Shown in pieces: positions 10,468-22,510 of a DNA stretch of 64,000 bases; within the stretch, counting starts at the first letter, position 1, and the number at the start of each line of letters is the position of its first letter. Source of the DNA: Enoplolaimus lenunculus (lineage: Eukaryota; Nematoda; Enoplea; Enoplida; Thoracostomopsidae); NCBI GenBank assembly GCA_030248215.1, contig JASANG010001682.1, positions 1 through 64,000 of the forward strand, written 5' to 3'. A program made the position numbers and the translations under genes. The notes under the pieces are model-generated. The model worked only from the letters and a program-made list of their open reading frames with translations. It made no database searches and was not told where the DNA came from.

Positions 10468-10977
10468 CACAGCCGACTTCCAACCTTGACTGACAATACC
10501 GACGACGTTAAAGATGATTGCAGCACTAGTACAAAAAATCCATGAACCTAATAGTTTATTGAACTAAATCCGGCTTAAGTCGAATGCCAAGTAAAAAAAT
10601 TTTCATAAAATGTTACATATCTTTCGATTTCATGTCAGGAATTTACCATGCTTTTGAGGTATTTTTCGCTTTTCCTAGCTATGAATTTATTACGACTTAT
10701 TGTTAGTCGTATCATAAATTAGTCCACTCACCGGCGTCCTCAGACACGTACAACTTAAATATAAATTGAGTGAGAACCAATTAAATTGTTGCTCATCATT
10801 AAGTTTTAGGTTTGTGAAAGAACGAAGCAAGCGAACCGAGCGAGAATTCAGCGAATTTTTCGCTGTATAATGTGATTGAGCTACATTATAGCGCTATCAT
10901 TTGCACCTTGGCAGTTGTTTGGATACTTCCTCTTCAGTTCCCTATTCATACCCCGGTGATTTTGAACAACTAGTCAT
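10468..10977. other. no gene seen; right flank of the LTR element
   Basis: AT-rich single-copy-looking sequence directly right of the LTR element. I find no open frame, RNA gene or repeat that I can support. Confidence 0.5.
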
Positions 10978-11107
10978 GAACAAAGCCCTACATACTTCTT
11001 AGCAACATTGGGCGACGCTTCCTCCCCGCCAACTAATCCTACGGAACAAAGCCCTACCGACTTCTTGGCAATTATTGCGAGGAGTTTCCTACCCGCCAAC
11101 TAATCCT
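10978..11107. repeat. tandem duplication, unit about 64 bases, two copies
   Basis: GAACAAAGCCCTAC ... CCCGCCAACTAATCCTACG occurs twice in a row with a few differences. The next 600 bases to the right hold nothing I recognise. Confidence 0.75.
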
Positions 11108-11702
11108 ACGCACGTAGTTTTGTATTTGCGATTAAACAAATAATCGCGGTCGAACTCGTGTATATCAACAATGACCAAGCATTAACACAGTTGTAAATCT
11201 CTTAAATTTTTTGCCCAAGCACTAAATGGTCAATCGGCGCAGCTTTGATAAAAATTCAATTGGAGAACTTGCAGCTGAAATTTATTACTGATGAATATAC
11301 GCAAAATAAGAATGTGTGAATAGTCTTGCACCTCGAAGTAAATTATGATTATTGACTTGACTGATAACCTATATCTTATATTTGATATTTATTGCATTTG
11401 TCAAAATATTATTAAAGTCATGTCAAGATTCAAGACGAAGTTTGTTTTTCACAAAATACAAACAGCTACAAGTTACTTGTTCGAAGTTATGGCCGCCTTG
11501 CAAATGCGAGTGTGGCGCTATGCTTGAAGTTGAAAACATAGCTAGTGGAATTGCAGTGCACGTTTAGGGTGAAGTGTAAAGTTGACTTTGTACAGTGATT
11601 TTAAATTGGCTAGCTAGTTATTTTATACACCACTTACGAACAGTAGTTTTGGAAAATAATCACAGAATTCCATCATATGTTAAATAGCGATAGAAAATTG
11701 TA

Positions 11703-11890
11703 CTTGGAGTGGTAGTGCGTTTTCTTCGGAATCCGAAGATCGCTTGTTCAATCTCCGCCCAGTAGGCCTGCCTTTCCAGCGGCTTAGCTAAAAAGGTTTG
11801 AGGTCCCAGTGCGTCCGTTGAATGCACTACCTAACAAGGACACGTTCCGGCGCTCAACACACCGGACTCGGGAGTACATACAAATAGCGT
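11703..11890 (+). repeat. candidate tRNA-derived SINE
   Basis: The head, GGAGTGGTAGTGCG ... CTTCGGAATCCGAAG ... TTGTTCAATCTCC, resembles a decayed tRNA: an A-box-like part, an anticodon-arm hairpin and a B-box-like TTGTTCAATCTCC. It is followed by a non-tRNA body with GGCTTAGCTAAAAAGG and CCCAGTGCGTCCG. It could also be a decayed tRNA pseudogene. No second full copy is visible. Confidence 0.4.
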
Positions 11891-12229
11891 GCCCATAACA
11901 GTTTGATTTTAAAACAATTCTACAGTACTCAACTCAGTAAATTCTTACCAGTTTTTCTTCGAGTTCGGAACTAAACGGAAAAATCACAAACACAACAAGT
12001 AGTTTCCACCTAATAGCGAATACCACACAATAACACAATTCTCCGTGTTTCAAAACAACACCAAATCTGATCAAATTCTTTCAAGACTGAATATACACAA
12101 TTCGGGCTAGTGGCCCACACACATGTATATTTTGCATAAATTCTGTAACTTTTATTATGTTTATTTTTAATTCTTGTTTACGTTTATTTTACTTCTGTTT
12201 CTTTTGTTTTGTTTCGTTCTGTTTCTTTT

Positions 12230-13690
12230 TGCCCTGCTGCAGCCATTCTACCCTAGCTATGTCATTCTTTCCATACACCACACGGGGAAGCTGTTGAATT
12301 TGGTTCGTTTTCGAGTGCGTGTTTCAGATTATGCTACGCATCAAGTTGCTCTCCACCAATGGTGCGGCCTGTTTTACGAATTCAATTAAGGGGAACGCCT
12401 GCAGTCTATTTGCTCCTAAGCCTAGGTTACTCTTAGTACGCTAATTGGCGGTCTTTAGTGTACGTAGCTAAACTAATACTGATTGTAGTGGACGATTTGT
12501 CTTTAAGGTACAGTCTAAATCAGTGAACTTTACCAGCGCGTATAACGAGCTCACCGCACCCAGAAATGAAACTAATAAACGCAGGCATGACTCAAGGTGG
12601 CTTCAACACAATCTAACTATACTTACCACTTGTACCGTTTCTTTCGGGGAAAGGCCCGAGGAAACTATGTTTTCCGAGTTATTTTATTTTCTTTTCTGTT
12701 TGTTTTTTCCTGTCGCGGCCAGTCTCCCTACCTATGTCATTTCAGGTACAGTCACAGGTATCCAGATTACGAATGCGAACGCTTACAGTCGTATGTTTTG
12801 CTCATAAGCCTAGGTCATTTTAGTACGCTAGCGACAAGCTATTTTGCTGCTACTTGCCTAAGTTGTATTGGCGAAACAGTAGTAACTGTATTGGACGATT
12901 TGTGTTTAAAGTAAAGTAGAATCTGTGGCAGTAAACTTTACCAGCGTGTATATATACGAGCGATAGAGTCCTAAGACCCGGCTGCCCTGCTAAGCACACT
13001 GATTTGATATCACCAACCACGGCGCCTAACACACCGAGCACAGAACTGAAACAAATAAACGCTGGCATGACTCATGGTAGTTTTAACACAATCTAACTAT
13101 ACTCAACACTAGGGGGGCAAAACGGAACTTGATTATGCCGGAATCGGAATCAGAACAGCAAATTTATACCGGAATCGGAATCAGAACAGCAAATTTATAT
13201 CGGAATCGGAACTATATACATAGTGTAAAAACGTCGCATGAACAAATTGGCAATAATTTTTCGGTTCTGGAAGGCTAAACTACAATCAGTTATTGATAAG
13301 TTAACTTACCAAGAACAGTTTAATCGGAATCGGAACCCGTTTTGAATCGGAATTGTAAACGGAATCGGAATTCCGATTGCATCCTGCTCACCACTTTTAC
13401 TGTTTCTTTTTGGGGAAAGTCCTAAGGAAACTATGTTTTTCGAGTTAAACAAACATAGCACAAACCATATAAAAGCGAAAAAACGAAAACTTGCAGTTCA
13501 CCTTTTTCACCAATTTATAAAAACCAGATTAATAAGATACCCGTGATAGTTAGCACCACGCATTACACGTATTTTGCATAATTTATAATATGTATTTCTT
13601 TTTTATTTTCTCTTCTTTTTCTTCTGTTTCTTTCCTTTTCTGTTTTCCCGTCGCGGCCAATCCTCCTAGCTATGTCATTTCAGCCGTATG
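12230..13690. repeat. degenerate tandem duplication, unit about 480 bases
   Basis: Anchors such as TAGCTATGTCATTTCA, CCTAAGCCTAGGT, CAGTGAACTTTACCAGCG and GGCATGACTCA recur in the same order. Units start near 12236 and 12713, with a third partial unit from 13652. Copy 2 is lengthened by the MITE at 13110-13386. The open frames here are not protein-like. Confidence 0.6.
13110..13386. mobile_element. hAT-like MITE, GGAATCGG-rich subfamily
   Basis: The ends are TAGGGGGGCAAAACGGAA and TTCCGATTGCATCCTG, an imperfect terminal inverted repeat. They are flanked by CTCAACAC and CTCACCAC (7 of 8 bases), as expected for the 8-base duplication of hAT elements. It has no coding capacity. A relative lies at about 23525-23865. 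Confidence 0.65.
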
Positions 13691-14655
13691 CCGCAGGCGC
13701 AATGGTAAATTTCCGCGCTTTGAACATGATATCCAGTCGAAAATGGGGTGGCTTGGCGGTTAAGGGATGAGCTTGTTAAAAATTGGAGCATATAAGCATC
13801 AGGGATGATTATGATAGTCTTGGTCTCGGAAAGTATCGGATTTTGTAGGTCTCTGTCTCGATTTTTTGAATCTCGGTGGTTTGAAACTGAGATCAGAAGT
13901 CGAGGATTTTACAAAAAAACAATAAAAAACACAAAAATACGAAAAAACGTTAGACGGAATTTCTTTCGACGGGTCTGCACCCATCATCATGCCGACGTCA
14001 GTTTGCATTTGGTGCACCTGTATCGTGTCGCCAGTGCCCCGAATCGGTTGTGACACGACGTTCGTTGTATAACACAGCGCCTGTGTTTCCGTCATTAGCT
14101 CAAAGCCCGAAATTTGTTACCTGCTTAATAAAACAGTAACTTAAAATAAAGCTTGAAAATCTTTTAAAACACAGAAAACACATTTTTGGAGAGCAAATTG
14201 TCAGCGCACGTTATGGAAAGGAGAGTTCGCTAAAACATAGTAAAAAGTACCTCTATCCAGGACCATCTATTTTAAACTATAAATGGTCCATGCTCAATTT
14301 TCTGGTTTGTCCCGGTTGAAAAACGAGAACGTTTGAATGATCAGAAGTTATACACAAGCAATTCTCAGATTTCAAGTATAGGCGATTAAGATATGGCCTT
14401 ATTTGTTTGGTCTATTTCATATCATTATCGAATAACAAAGCCACATCGGCCTTTGTTGTACCCTGATCGAATGAACGCCCGTTGCGAAAAAAGTGCATAT
14501 CATTGGATTAGTTGGTGACGTAACACCTCTGGACTACTATAGGTTCTTTCGATTGGCGAGGAAACAGCCATCACTGATGCGTTTATGGTTGTAGGTAATT
14601 TGTCCGTGCCGCGCACTGGTTGTGTTGGACTTGAGAATTCTGGTCTAAGATATTC

Positions 14656-14824
14656 TGGATAAACTGGGCATTCTAATATATTCTGGATAAACTGGGCTTG
14701 CCAATTTAGCGCGTCAAAGACTATTTACGTGGATAGCAGTAGGCTCAAAGTTACGATAAACTGGGCTTGTCAATAATTTAGCGCGTCAAAGACTATTTAC
14801 CTGGAAAGGAGTAGGCTCAAAGTT
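14656..14824. repeat. tandem duplication, unit about 83 bases
   Basis: GATAAACTGGGCTTG ... TTTAGCGCGTCAAAGACTAT ... GTAGGCTCAAAGTTAC occurs twice in a row with small differences. Confidence 0.75.
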
Positions 14825-14888
14825 ACTTGAATTGGCATAAGCATGAAACGACACAGGTGTTGTGTCCGTCATTGCCGCTGATGCAGCT

Positions 14889-15279
14889 CAGGGTGCAAGC
14901 GGAATTCCGGTTCCGGTTCCGGCAATTTTTCACCTTCCGGTTCCGGTTCCGGTAAATTTTTACCGGATTTAAAAATTCCGGTATTATAATTTGGCCGTTT
15001 TCTTAACTTTGCTAATTTTTAAGAATCTCTTTTGACAGCCACTTGTACTCCGAATATAAGCCATTGATGGTGGATTTCACTTCAGTCGATGATGAAAATC
15101 TAAAATACAACAAATAAAATAAATACCTATGTTCGACTAAGGTTATTTCACAAATAATAGAGCAAAAAATAAGATTAAAATGAAATTTTTGGTGAAATGC
15201 ATTTTTCATTTTCCGGTTCCGGTTCCGGTAAAATTTTCAAATTCCGGTTCCGGTAAATTGTAATTCCGGTTGCACCCTG
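14889..15279 (-). mobile_element. hAT-like MITE, copy A (391 bases)
   Basis: Terminal inverted repeats are CAGGGTGCAAGCGGAATT and AATTCCGGTTGCACCCTG. Arrays of the hexamer CCGGTT/CCGGAA lie inside both ends. The AT-rich core of about 200 bases is nearly identical to copies at 16148, 25622 and 44394. No clear 8-base duplication flanks this copy. Confidence 0.8.
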
Positions 15280-15308
15280 TGCAGCATCCATTTTGAAATA
15301 CTCATACT

Positions 15309-15502
15309 CAGGGTGCAACTGGAATTCCGGTTCCGGCATGTTTTCACGTTGCGCTTCTGGTAAATTTTTTACCGCAATTAAAAATTTCGGGTTAAAGTTT
15401 GGTTGGTGGAAATCAAGAATTTTATTAAAAATGACGATAAAAATTATCGATTTCATATGTATACTATATATCTTGACAATCACCGAAAATAAACCTTCGA
15501 AG
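15309..15502. mobile_element. hAT-like MITE, copy B, left part
   Basis: The stretch begins CAGGGTGCAACTGGAATTCC and matches the diverged subfamily at 45474 (shared AAATGACGATAAAAATTA and GAAAATAAACC). At about 15502 it runs into Helitron-like tandem repeats. Its right end may be the decayed CCGGTCGC/ATCCTG sequence around 16140-16558. Confidence 0.65.
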
Positions 15503-16118
15503 AATAATCAGTGAAATAATTTAAAAAGTCCTAATTTAGGCTTAACCTAATATGTAAATTAGCTCTTAGGTAACTATTCAATTATAGCCCTTGGATGTTT
15601 ATAAACAATTTTTCCAGATTGTTCGCACCCAGAAGCCCTTTCAAAAAGTCCTAATTTAGGCTTATCGGTTAAGCTAATCTGCAAATTAGCTATTAGCTAA
15701 CTATGTGTTTCATTATTGGTCTTTAAGGTTTATAAAAAATTTACTCCGATTGCTCTATTCAAAAACCCTTCAGCAAGGCTACTAATCAACGGAATAATTT
15801 AAAAAGTCCTAATTTAGGCTTACATATTAGTAAAGCTAATATGCAAATTAGCTATTAGCTAACTATTCAAGTACCGATTTTGGAAGCTTTAAACAATATA
15901 CGTAATCCTATTTCTCGCGCCCGAAAACCCTTTAATACTGAATTTGATTGCTTATTAGTTATAACGCTAATAATCAGTGAAACAATTTAAAAAGTCGTAA
16001 TTTAGACTTAACTAATTAATATGCAAATTAGCTATTTGCGAACTAGTCAGTTATCGCATTTGGTGGTTTATAAACAACTTATTCAGGTTTCTCGTACCGA
16101 AAAACCCTTTAGTACTGT
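15503..16118 (-). repeat. block of Helitron-like tandem repeats, reversed and truncated
   Basis: Four units each contain AAGTCCTAATTTAGGCTTA and CAAATTAGCTATTAGCTAAC, starting near 15520, 15640, 15797 and 15986. They are the reverse complement of the core repeats in the elements at 25428, 34807 and 39028. Neither element end is present here. Confidence 0.7.
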
Positions 16119-16147
16119 CAGAATCCGGTAAATTATTATCCGGTCGC

Positions 16148-16544
16148 CAGGGTGCAACCGGAATTCCGGTTCCGGTTCCGGCATTTTTTCACCTTCCGGT
16201 TCCGGTTCCGGTAAATTTTTACCGGATTTAAAAATTCCGGTGTTATAATTTGGCCGTTTTTTTAACTTTGCTAATCTTTAAGAATCTCTTTAGAAAGCCA
16301 CTTGTATTCCGAATATAAGCCATTGATGGTGGATTTCACTTCAGTCGACGACGAAAATCTAAAATACAACAAATAAAATAAATATCTATGTTCGACTAAG
16401 GTTATTTCACAAATAATAGAGTAAAAAATAAGATTAAAATGAAATTTTTGGTGAAATGCATTTTTCACTTTCCGGTTCCGGTTCCGGTAAAATTTTCAAA
16501 TTCCGGTTCCGGTTCCGGTAAATTGTAATTCCGGTTGCACCCTG
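16148..16544 (-). mobile_element. hAT-like MITE, copy C with perfect 8-base target duplication
   Basis: The ends are CAGGGTGCAACCGGAATT and GGTTGCACCCTG, flanked on both sides by CCGGTCGC. Empty-site reading gives TTATCCGGTCGCATCCTG, which is itself a decayed end of a related element, so C jumped into an older relative. The core is nearly identical to copy A. A short (TAC)n run follows at 16561-16585. Confidence 0.88.
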
Positions 16545-16585
16545 CCGGTCGCATCCTGCTGTCTACCTACTACTACTACTACTGT

Positions 16586-17170
16586 AGACATCCGCTATGC
16601 AACCGGTAGGCTTATGTGTCGCAATTTATAGGTAAAGGTGTCCTACCTAAACTTCCAGTGTTATGATAATAAGCTTTTTACGTGCAAAGTTATCAAAATT
16701 TTTGCATTGATCTGCTATAACACAATGTAGTAGTCTTTATTGTCATCATAAACACAGCTAACTAAATAGAAATGGCCGGAATTTTTAGCACCGTATCTAA
16801 CTGGATCCGCCAAGCACTGTAATAAGCATTGAAACAAAAACTTTATCAAAATCTTTTCAGCTGTTCCTTGCTTTATTAGTTCTACCATGCACCCAAATTT
16901 GATAGCGTATATTTAGTTCGCACACTTTGCTATATATTAAGTATATTTTTTCTCATTTTCTACTTAGCTTCATAGCTTTGCTTTCGGCATTGTATATAGT
17001 ATAACATACTGTTTGTGTCTTTACGTAAGTTGATACGACTGTTTACAATTTAACGCTCCAGATGTATGTACGTATAGAATTGAAAATGTTTTTGTTGGTT
17101 GTGCTTATTGATTTTTGTTCTATAATTCCAAATCTAAAAATTAGAGATGTTTATGTTTATCGCTTGTACC
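16586..17170. other. no gene or repeat recognised
   Basis: AT-rich intergenic sequence. I see nothing I can support. Confidence 0.4.
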
Positions 17171-17660
17171 GCGTGCAATCATAGGGTCTGTTCGGTTATC
17201 CCCCCATCCCACGTTAGCTCAAAAGTGGTCGGGTTACAAAATAGTTGCATATTTGAGCTTCTCATGCCCTCCCCTGATCATTCCATGGCCAAATTTTTAC
17301 TTTTGAAAAATTTGATTTTTAAGGTCCCAAGGTCCTCATTGGCACCCAAGAACATTTGTCAAAAAGTTTGACAAATTACATAACATTCGATGCAGCATGC
17401 AGAGCTGAGTCCAGTGGTGTTAAACTTTTTGTAATCAGACGATTAGTTAACGAGTTATTGTCTAATATATATAACTGATTTGGCGAGCTGCCAACGATTT
17501 GGGTGCGCGCCACATAATACAGTTGACATTAACTCGTTAACCAAACGTCTGTTTACAAAAAAATTGCACCATTGGACTCAGCTCTGCAAGCTGCCTCGAA
17601 CGATATAAAATTTGTCAAACTTTTTGACACAATTTTTTGGTGGTGTTTGCATGGTATATT
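17171..17660. mobile_element. foldback element, copy 1 (decayed)
   Basis: The left arm carries CATATTTGAGCTTCTCATG, CTCCCCTGATCATTCCA and AAGGTCCCAAGGTCCTC, shared with copies at 20051 and 21605. Inner arms at about 17372-17452 and 17530-17635 are inverted repeats of each other (GAGCTGAGTCCAGTGG against CCATTGGACTCAGCTC). Confidence 0.6.
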
Positions 17661-20050
17661 TGCGCAAATTTTTACTTTCTTTGTGAGCAGCTACAAACAC
17701 TAGAGTATATACATTTCAATATTTTTATAGCAAGAAGATTTGCGGAAAGTTTGCTGTCCTTTGTAGTCGTAATAATACGACTATTCCCTCTTTGGCTGTT
17801 TGAGATTTGGTTCTAAGACCGCTACTCCGTTGCTTCAATTTCCACTTCCAGGAGCCACTTATGTCTTGCTTGTTAATTTTGGAAATGTCTTATCGGCACC
17901 CACCCAGTGCTTTACTCAGCCAGTTGTCTAACCATGACTACTAAAATATATTTACGGTAACATATATCACCGTTTTCGCCAATTGTCGTCAATGGTCTTT
18001 AACGCAGTGGCTGACATCTTTCATTAAAGCTCTTAACTTATCGTCCGAGTTGAACTGCATTCCAAAAATACGAGCCTTCTGAAAATATATATAACGTTAA
18101 TTCAGGTTGATAAAGCGTATTTTTTCACTGCGGACTACTCTGCGTTAACAGTATGTGTATACTTAATTAACTTTTTGTTTTTAACAAAATTGTAAATTTT
18201 GTAGATCAATGTATCTAGTAAGTTCATGGTATTGGCTAAAATTGTATGGCAGTTTTAGCCAAATTTGCCAACGGTTCAGAATTTTAAAAAATAAAGCCTG
18301 TATTCTTCCTTCCATGCTTCTGACTGTTGTCTCTTTTTCAGTTGAACAACTAACAAATTGAATTATATCACAATTCAAAAAAATGCTTATATACCAGATA
18401 ATAGGATTTCAACATGAACTAAATGTCACGTGAAAAAAGAACAAGAACGGGGATTCATCTGTTCAAAGAAACAAAAGCAGGAACCGGAACAGGAACTACA
18501 AATTTGTTGCACCACCAAATTTTTAGAAATTGACTATATATTTCAAACTTAAATATGATTTTTGGCGACTTTTTTCGTTTTCATTAGCCAGGTATCCAAA
18601 AATTTTAAAAGTAATTTTTTCATTTTTAAGCTTGTTTTTATTATTTACCAAAACCCGTGGAGTATATTGCTCGTGGCTGCGGCCTGTGGAAAAATTGACC
18701 TGGAGAAGAATTGTCTTGTACTGCCGGTACAATGAACCATCACCATGATCTTGGAAGCAGACTCCGCTGTTGGTAAATAGATTGCTGCAAGCATTGGCCC
18801 TCAGTGTCTGGTTAACATGGTTGAGATTTGAATAAATTTGGTACGTATATAGTAGTGGCAATGTAAATTTATTTCTCTACTTATCCTAACTTATTGCATG
18901 AGTATGAGCTATGAAGCTTATAGAGTAAACTTGTAGCGCTGAAGTTTATTCACATATTGAAGAAAGCCCAATGTTTTACGTAGTGGTTACATTTCGTTTC
19001 GTACCTATTCATCCTTTCGCTTCAGCATGAGCTAATTTTGTCTCCATGCGTCCGTCGGTCACAGAGCCGCGTGTTTTAAACGGTTTGCCGTTAAGGACTT
19101 TTATTTATATTTGTGTATCTGGTTTTTTAAGTCTGGTGAGCTGTGGATGTATCAAAAATGTTTACGAGACAAATCTTAACATCTCACAGAGATGCATTTT
19201 TAACATTTTAACAACGACCCTATTCATACCATTACGTATTCTATGTTTTTGTAGCTTTGCGCACAATTGCAGTATTTTTTGGCCTATGTTATTCTTAGCT
19301 TTCCCTAGATACTATAAAATAGAGCTGAATTTTTCCTGCGTTACTATTACCCAATAATTGCGAACATACACTGACACATATACGTAAACATTTACAACAC
19401 AAAAATGTTAAATGTCATTCAGTTAAATGGTAGTTGGTATAAAAATGATTATGACGGTATAATTTTTTTGAACTTCTTAAAAACATCTGGCAAGTTAAAA
19501 TACCGGAGCCGGATGGCGATTTTTTGCCGGAACCAGCTATCTTATCGTACCCTCGTATCTGGTACATATAGACGGATAAATCTGTGTTCTTGTAATGTAT
19601 GTTTAAAAAAGCTGGAAGGTGTACAGAATTTTTGTGTTTGCAACGGAGGTGGCTGCAAAATGTGAGTTGAGGTTTAACGAGGGAGTTGTCGGAATGGAAG
19701 GGAGATCGAAGTGGTTGGGCCCCTCCAAGGGCGGCGACAAAGGTTCGGTTTCGGAAAAAATTTGCGGTTCGGATTTGATTCAGATTAGGTTGTGAAAATG
19801 TCGAATCCCACAATGTTCGGCAATATGTTTTTTGATGTTAGACAACAACAATTTTGAATAACCTGTTATACAAATTAAATTTTTTGTTTCCGATTATAAA
19901 TTCAGAATTGAGCTCGGTCACGAAATATATTAACGTTTGAAAGTTTTGCGGCTGGCATTGCATTGATATTCTGAAACAAATTAATTATTGATTTCTCTGA
20001 TCTGCAAATTAGTAATAGATTCGGATTGGGTTAAATCGTGGATTCGGTGA
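17661..20050. other. intergenic, no gene recognised
   Basis: It contains only short decayed hAT-like scraps, for example GGAACCGGAACAGGAACTAC near 18480. Open frames on both strands at 18523-18861 and 19046-19665 have no recognisable domain and biased AT-rich composition. Confidence 0.4.
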
Positions 20051-20912
20051 GAAGGGGCCTTTTTCATTAACCCCAGCCCGCGTTTGCACAAAAATGATGA
20101 TCGGATTTTGAAAATTTTTGCATATTTGAGCTTCTCAGGACCTCCCCTGATCATTCCACGCCCGGATTTGAATTTTTGACAAATTCCATTTTTTAGGTCA
20201 CAAGGCCCCCATGGGTCCAAAAAATATTTTGTCGAAATGTTAGACAATATATACCTTTCAACGCAGCGTGTTGAGCTGAGTGCAGTGGCGGTAAGATTTC
20301 CGCAATTTGACGACTTGAACAGCTTAATCTACAAATTTCGACGCGCTGAGTTACAGTTCAGCGGTACAATTTTATTGGTGCAGGGACCCCAGGTCAAAAG
20401 TTATTTCCCTTTAAACTTCAACTTTTCACTATGTAAACCATGTACAAACGCCAACCAAATTTTTATTACGAAAAAAGCCTTAAGCTTATATACAATTTAC
20501 GAACATGTGAATGAGTGAATGATAGATATATCTTTTTCCAATCTGTGCGTATTTGCACCATAATTTCGAGGACAATAACTTTTCAACGGTTGGTCTTGCA
20601 ATTATAAAATTGGTATCGTTGAACTCAGCTCGTCGAGATCTATAAGGTAGATGACTTTTTGATAAATTCATAAGCTTGTGCAGATTCCGTACCTACGCCT
20701 ATAATTTTTCGAGCTTGTCGCCAAAAAATTTTTGGGTTACGAAAGAGGAGGACCTTGGGATCGTAAACATTGAATTTTTCTTTTCAAACATTCAAATATG
20801 AGTTTGGAATGATCAGGGGGTCATGAGAAGCTCAAATATGTAACAAGTTTCGAAATCAAACCATTTTTACGCAAGCGCGGGGCGGGCGGGGGTATAACGG
20901 AAAAGACCCAAA
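20051..20912. mobile_element. foldback element, copy 2 (about 860 bases)
   Basis: Long imperfect inverted arms of about 250 bases: the left arm has GCATATTTGAGCTTCTCAGG and CTCCCCTGATCATTCCACG, and the right arm has the reverse, GATCAGGGGGTCATGAGAAG. The outer ends (GGGGCCTTTTTCATTAACCC and a reversed GGGTCTTTTCCGTTATACC) also match. It has no coding content. The superfamily is unknown. Confidence 0.7.
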
Positions 20913-21604
20913 AGATATATATCGCTTTTAACAATGTGTATGTATAATCCTTTTTACAATGCTATTGTTATAGTAGAACGTGCGTAACAGTTTGTTATAT
21001 TTTTAACGCTAGCATAGTGTTTTACTGAAATTTTATTCTAAACCGAATCACTATATCATACTTTTGTACATAAACGCAGAGAGCACAATGCTATACAATA
21101 TACACAGACATGTTGAATATATATTATATGTGTATATATACTGCTAAAAGCCATTTTAACGTGTTTTGTTCAATTTGTTTTCGATGTTGTTTTCGATGTG
21201 TTTTAAAATCTGAATTAAAACATTTGTAAATATTTAGTATTTTAGTGTGGTAGAAAATGTGTGAACTGAATTTTTTGTAAGTTCTTCCTTGCAGTTTCGC
21301 GTGAAAACGTGACTGGCATCCGATTTTTAGTTTTTAGTATAGTTTTCTGTTTATACTTGCGTACGCACGCAGTACTGACTGTACTCTACTTTTTTGTGTT
21401 GCGTTTTGCGAAACAGGAATGCAAAATGGTACTTTTTCCTTTCCCTACGTACAACGTTGAAATATGCAGTAAACTTTCATTTACATTCATTCTTTTTAGT
21501 TTCTTATCAAAGTGCAAGGGTTTCGGGTATGTGGCAGTTCCCGGATCGAATTCTTGTGGGTGTTGGCGCTCGATAGTTTTTTCTTTTGAGGAAAAGAAGG
21601 AAAA

Positions 21605-22510
21605 ACTGGTCTTTTCCGTTATCTTTTCCGCCAGCGTAAATGATAGAATATTATTGGATTTCTTTTTCATATTTGAGCTTCCCATGACCTCCCTTGATCA
21701 GTTCACAGCCAAATTTAAATTCTTGAAAAACTCAATTTTAAAGGTCCCAAAGTCCTCCTTCTTGGGAACCAAAAAAAACTTGTCAAAAACTAGATATGGT
21801 GAAATAATAATTTGGTGCCGTTCCAAATCGCTGGCAGCGCGGCACATTAGTTATTTGGTTGTAACACATCGAATTATCTGACTAAGGAAATTTGGATACC
21901 TGCGTCATATGCCTGGCCTTTTAACAAAATTATGTTGGGTACGTAGCAGGGTGCAACCAGAATTACAATTACCGGAACCGGAATTTGAAAAAATTACCGG
22001 AAACGGAACCGGAAAGTGAAAAAATTACCGGAAAAGGAACCGGAAAGTGAAAAATACATGCCACCGAAAAATTCATTTTAATTTTTTGGCAATATTATTG
22101 GTGAAATAACTCTTAGTTGGAGATAGTTGCTCACTTTATCTCTGTATTTTAGATTTTCTTAATCCACGGAAGCAAAATCTACCGTGGATGGTTTATTTTC
22201 GGCGATTGTCAAGGTTTGCATGCTACACTAATGAAATCTGTTTAGTTTTCATCGTCATTTTTTAGTAAAATATCTTAATTTCTACCGATCATTTACCGGA
22301 ACCGGAAGGTGAAAAAATGCCGGAACCGGTATTCCGGTTCCATAATGGTACCTGGGGTAGGGACCTTGGGGGCCTTAAAAATAGAATTTTCCAAAAATTC
22401 AAATTTGAATGTGAAGTGATCGCGGGAGGTAATGAGAAACTCACAAATGCAAAAAATTTCAAAATCGGAGCATTTTTGTGCGAACAATGGCTGGAAGATA
22501 GATAATTAAA
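21605..22510. mobile_element. foldback element, copy 3, with a hAT-like MITE inside
   Basis: The left arm (about 21605-21800, GGTCTTTTCCGTTATC ... TTTGAGCTTCCCATGACC) and right arm (about 22355-22510, GGACCTTGGGGGCC ... AATGAGAAACTCACAAATG) are inverted relatives of copy 2. The centre is taken up by the MITE at 21947-22354. Confidence 0.6.
21947..22354 (+). mobile_element. hAT-like MITE, copy D (diverged subfamily)
   Basis: It begins CAGGGTGCAACCAGAATTAC and has CCGGAACCGGAA arrays at both sides. The core shares TTTTAGATTTTC and ACCGTGGATGGTTTATTTTC with the reversed copy at 45474. The right end is decayed (GGTTCCATAATGGTACCTG). Confidence 0.65.

Noticed and set aside
15012-15209. 65-residue repeated protein in hAT-like MITEs as a real gene
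   Set aside because: All four frames start at GTG, not ATG, and the copies are too young for an open frame to prove selection. Kept as a finding, not as a CDS.
18523-18861. 112-residue minus-strand frame
   Set aside because: No recognisable domain, no splice context, AT-rich composition; could be an exon of an unknown gene but I cannot support it.
21309-21881. 190-residue frame
   Set aside because: Its second half crosses the arm of a foldback element and the first half is Phe/Leu-rich without a domain.
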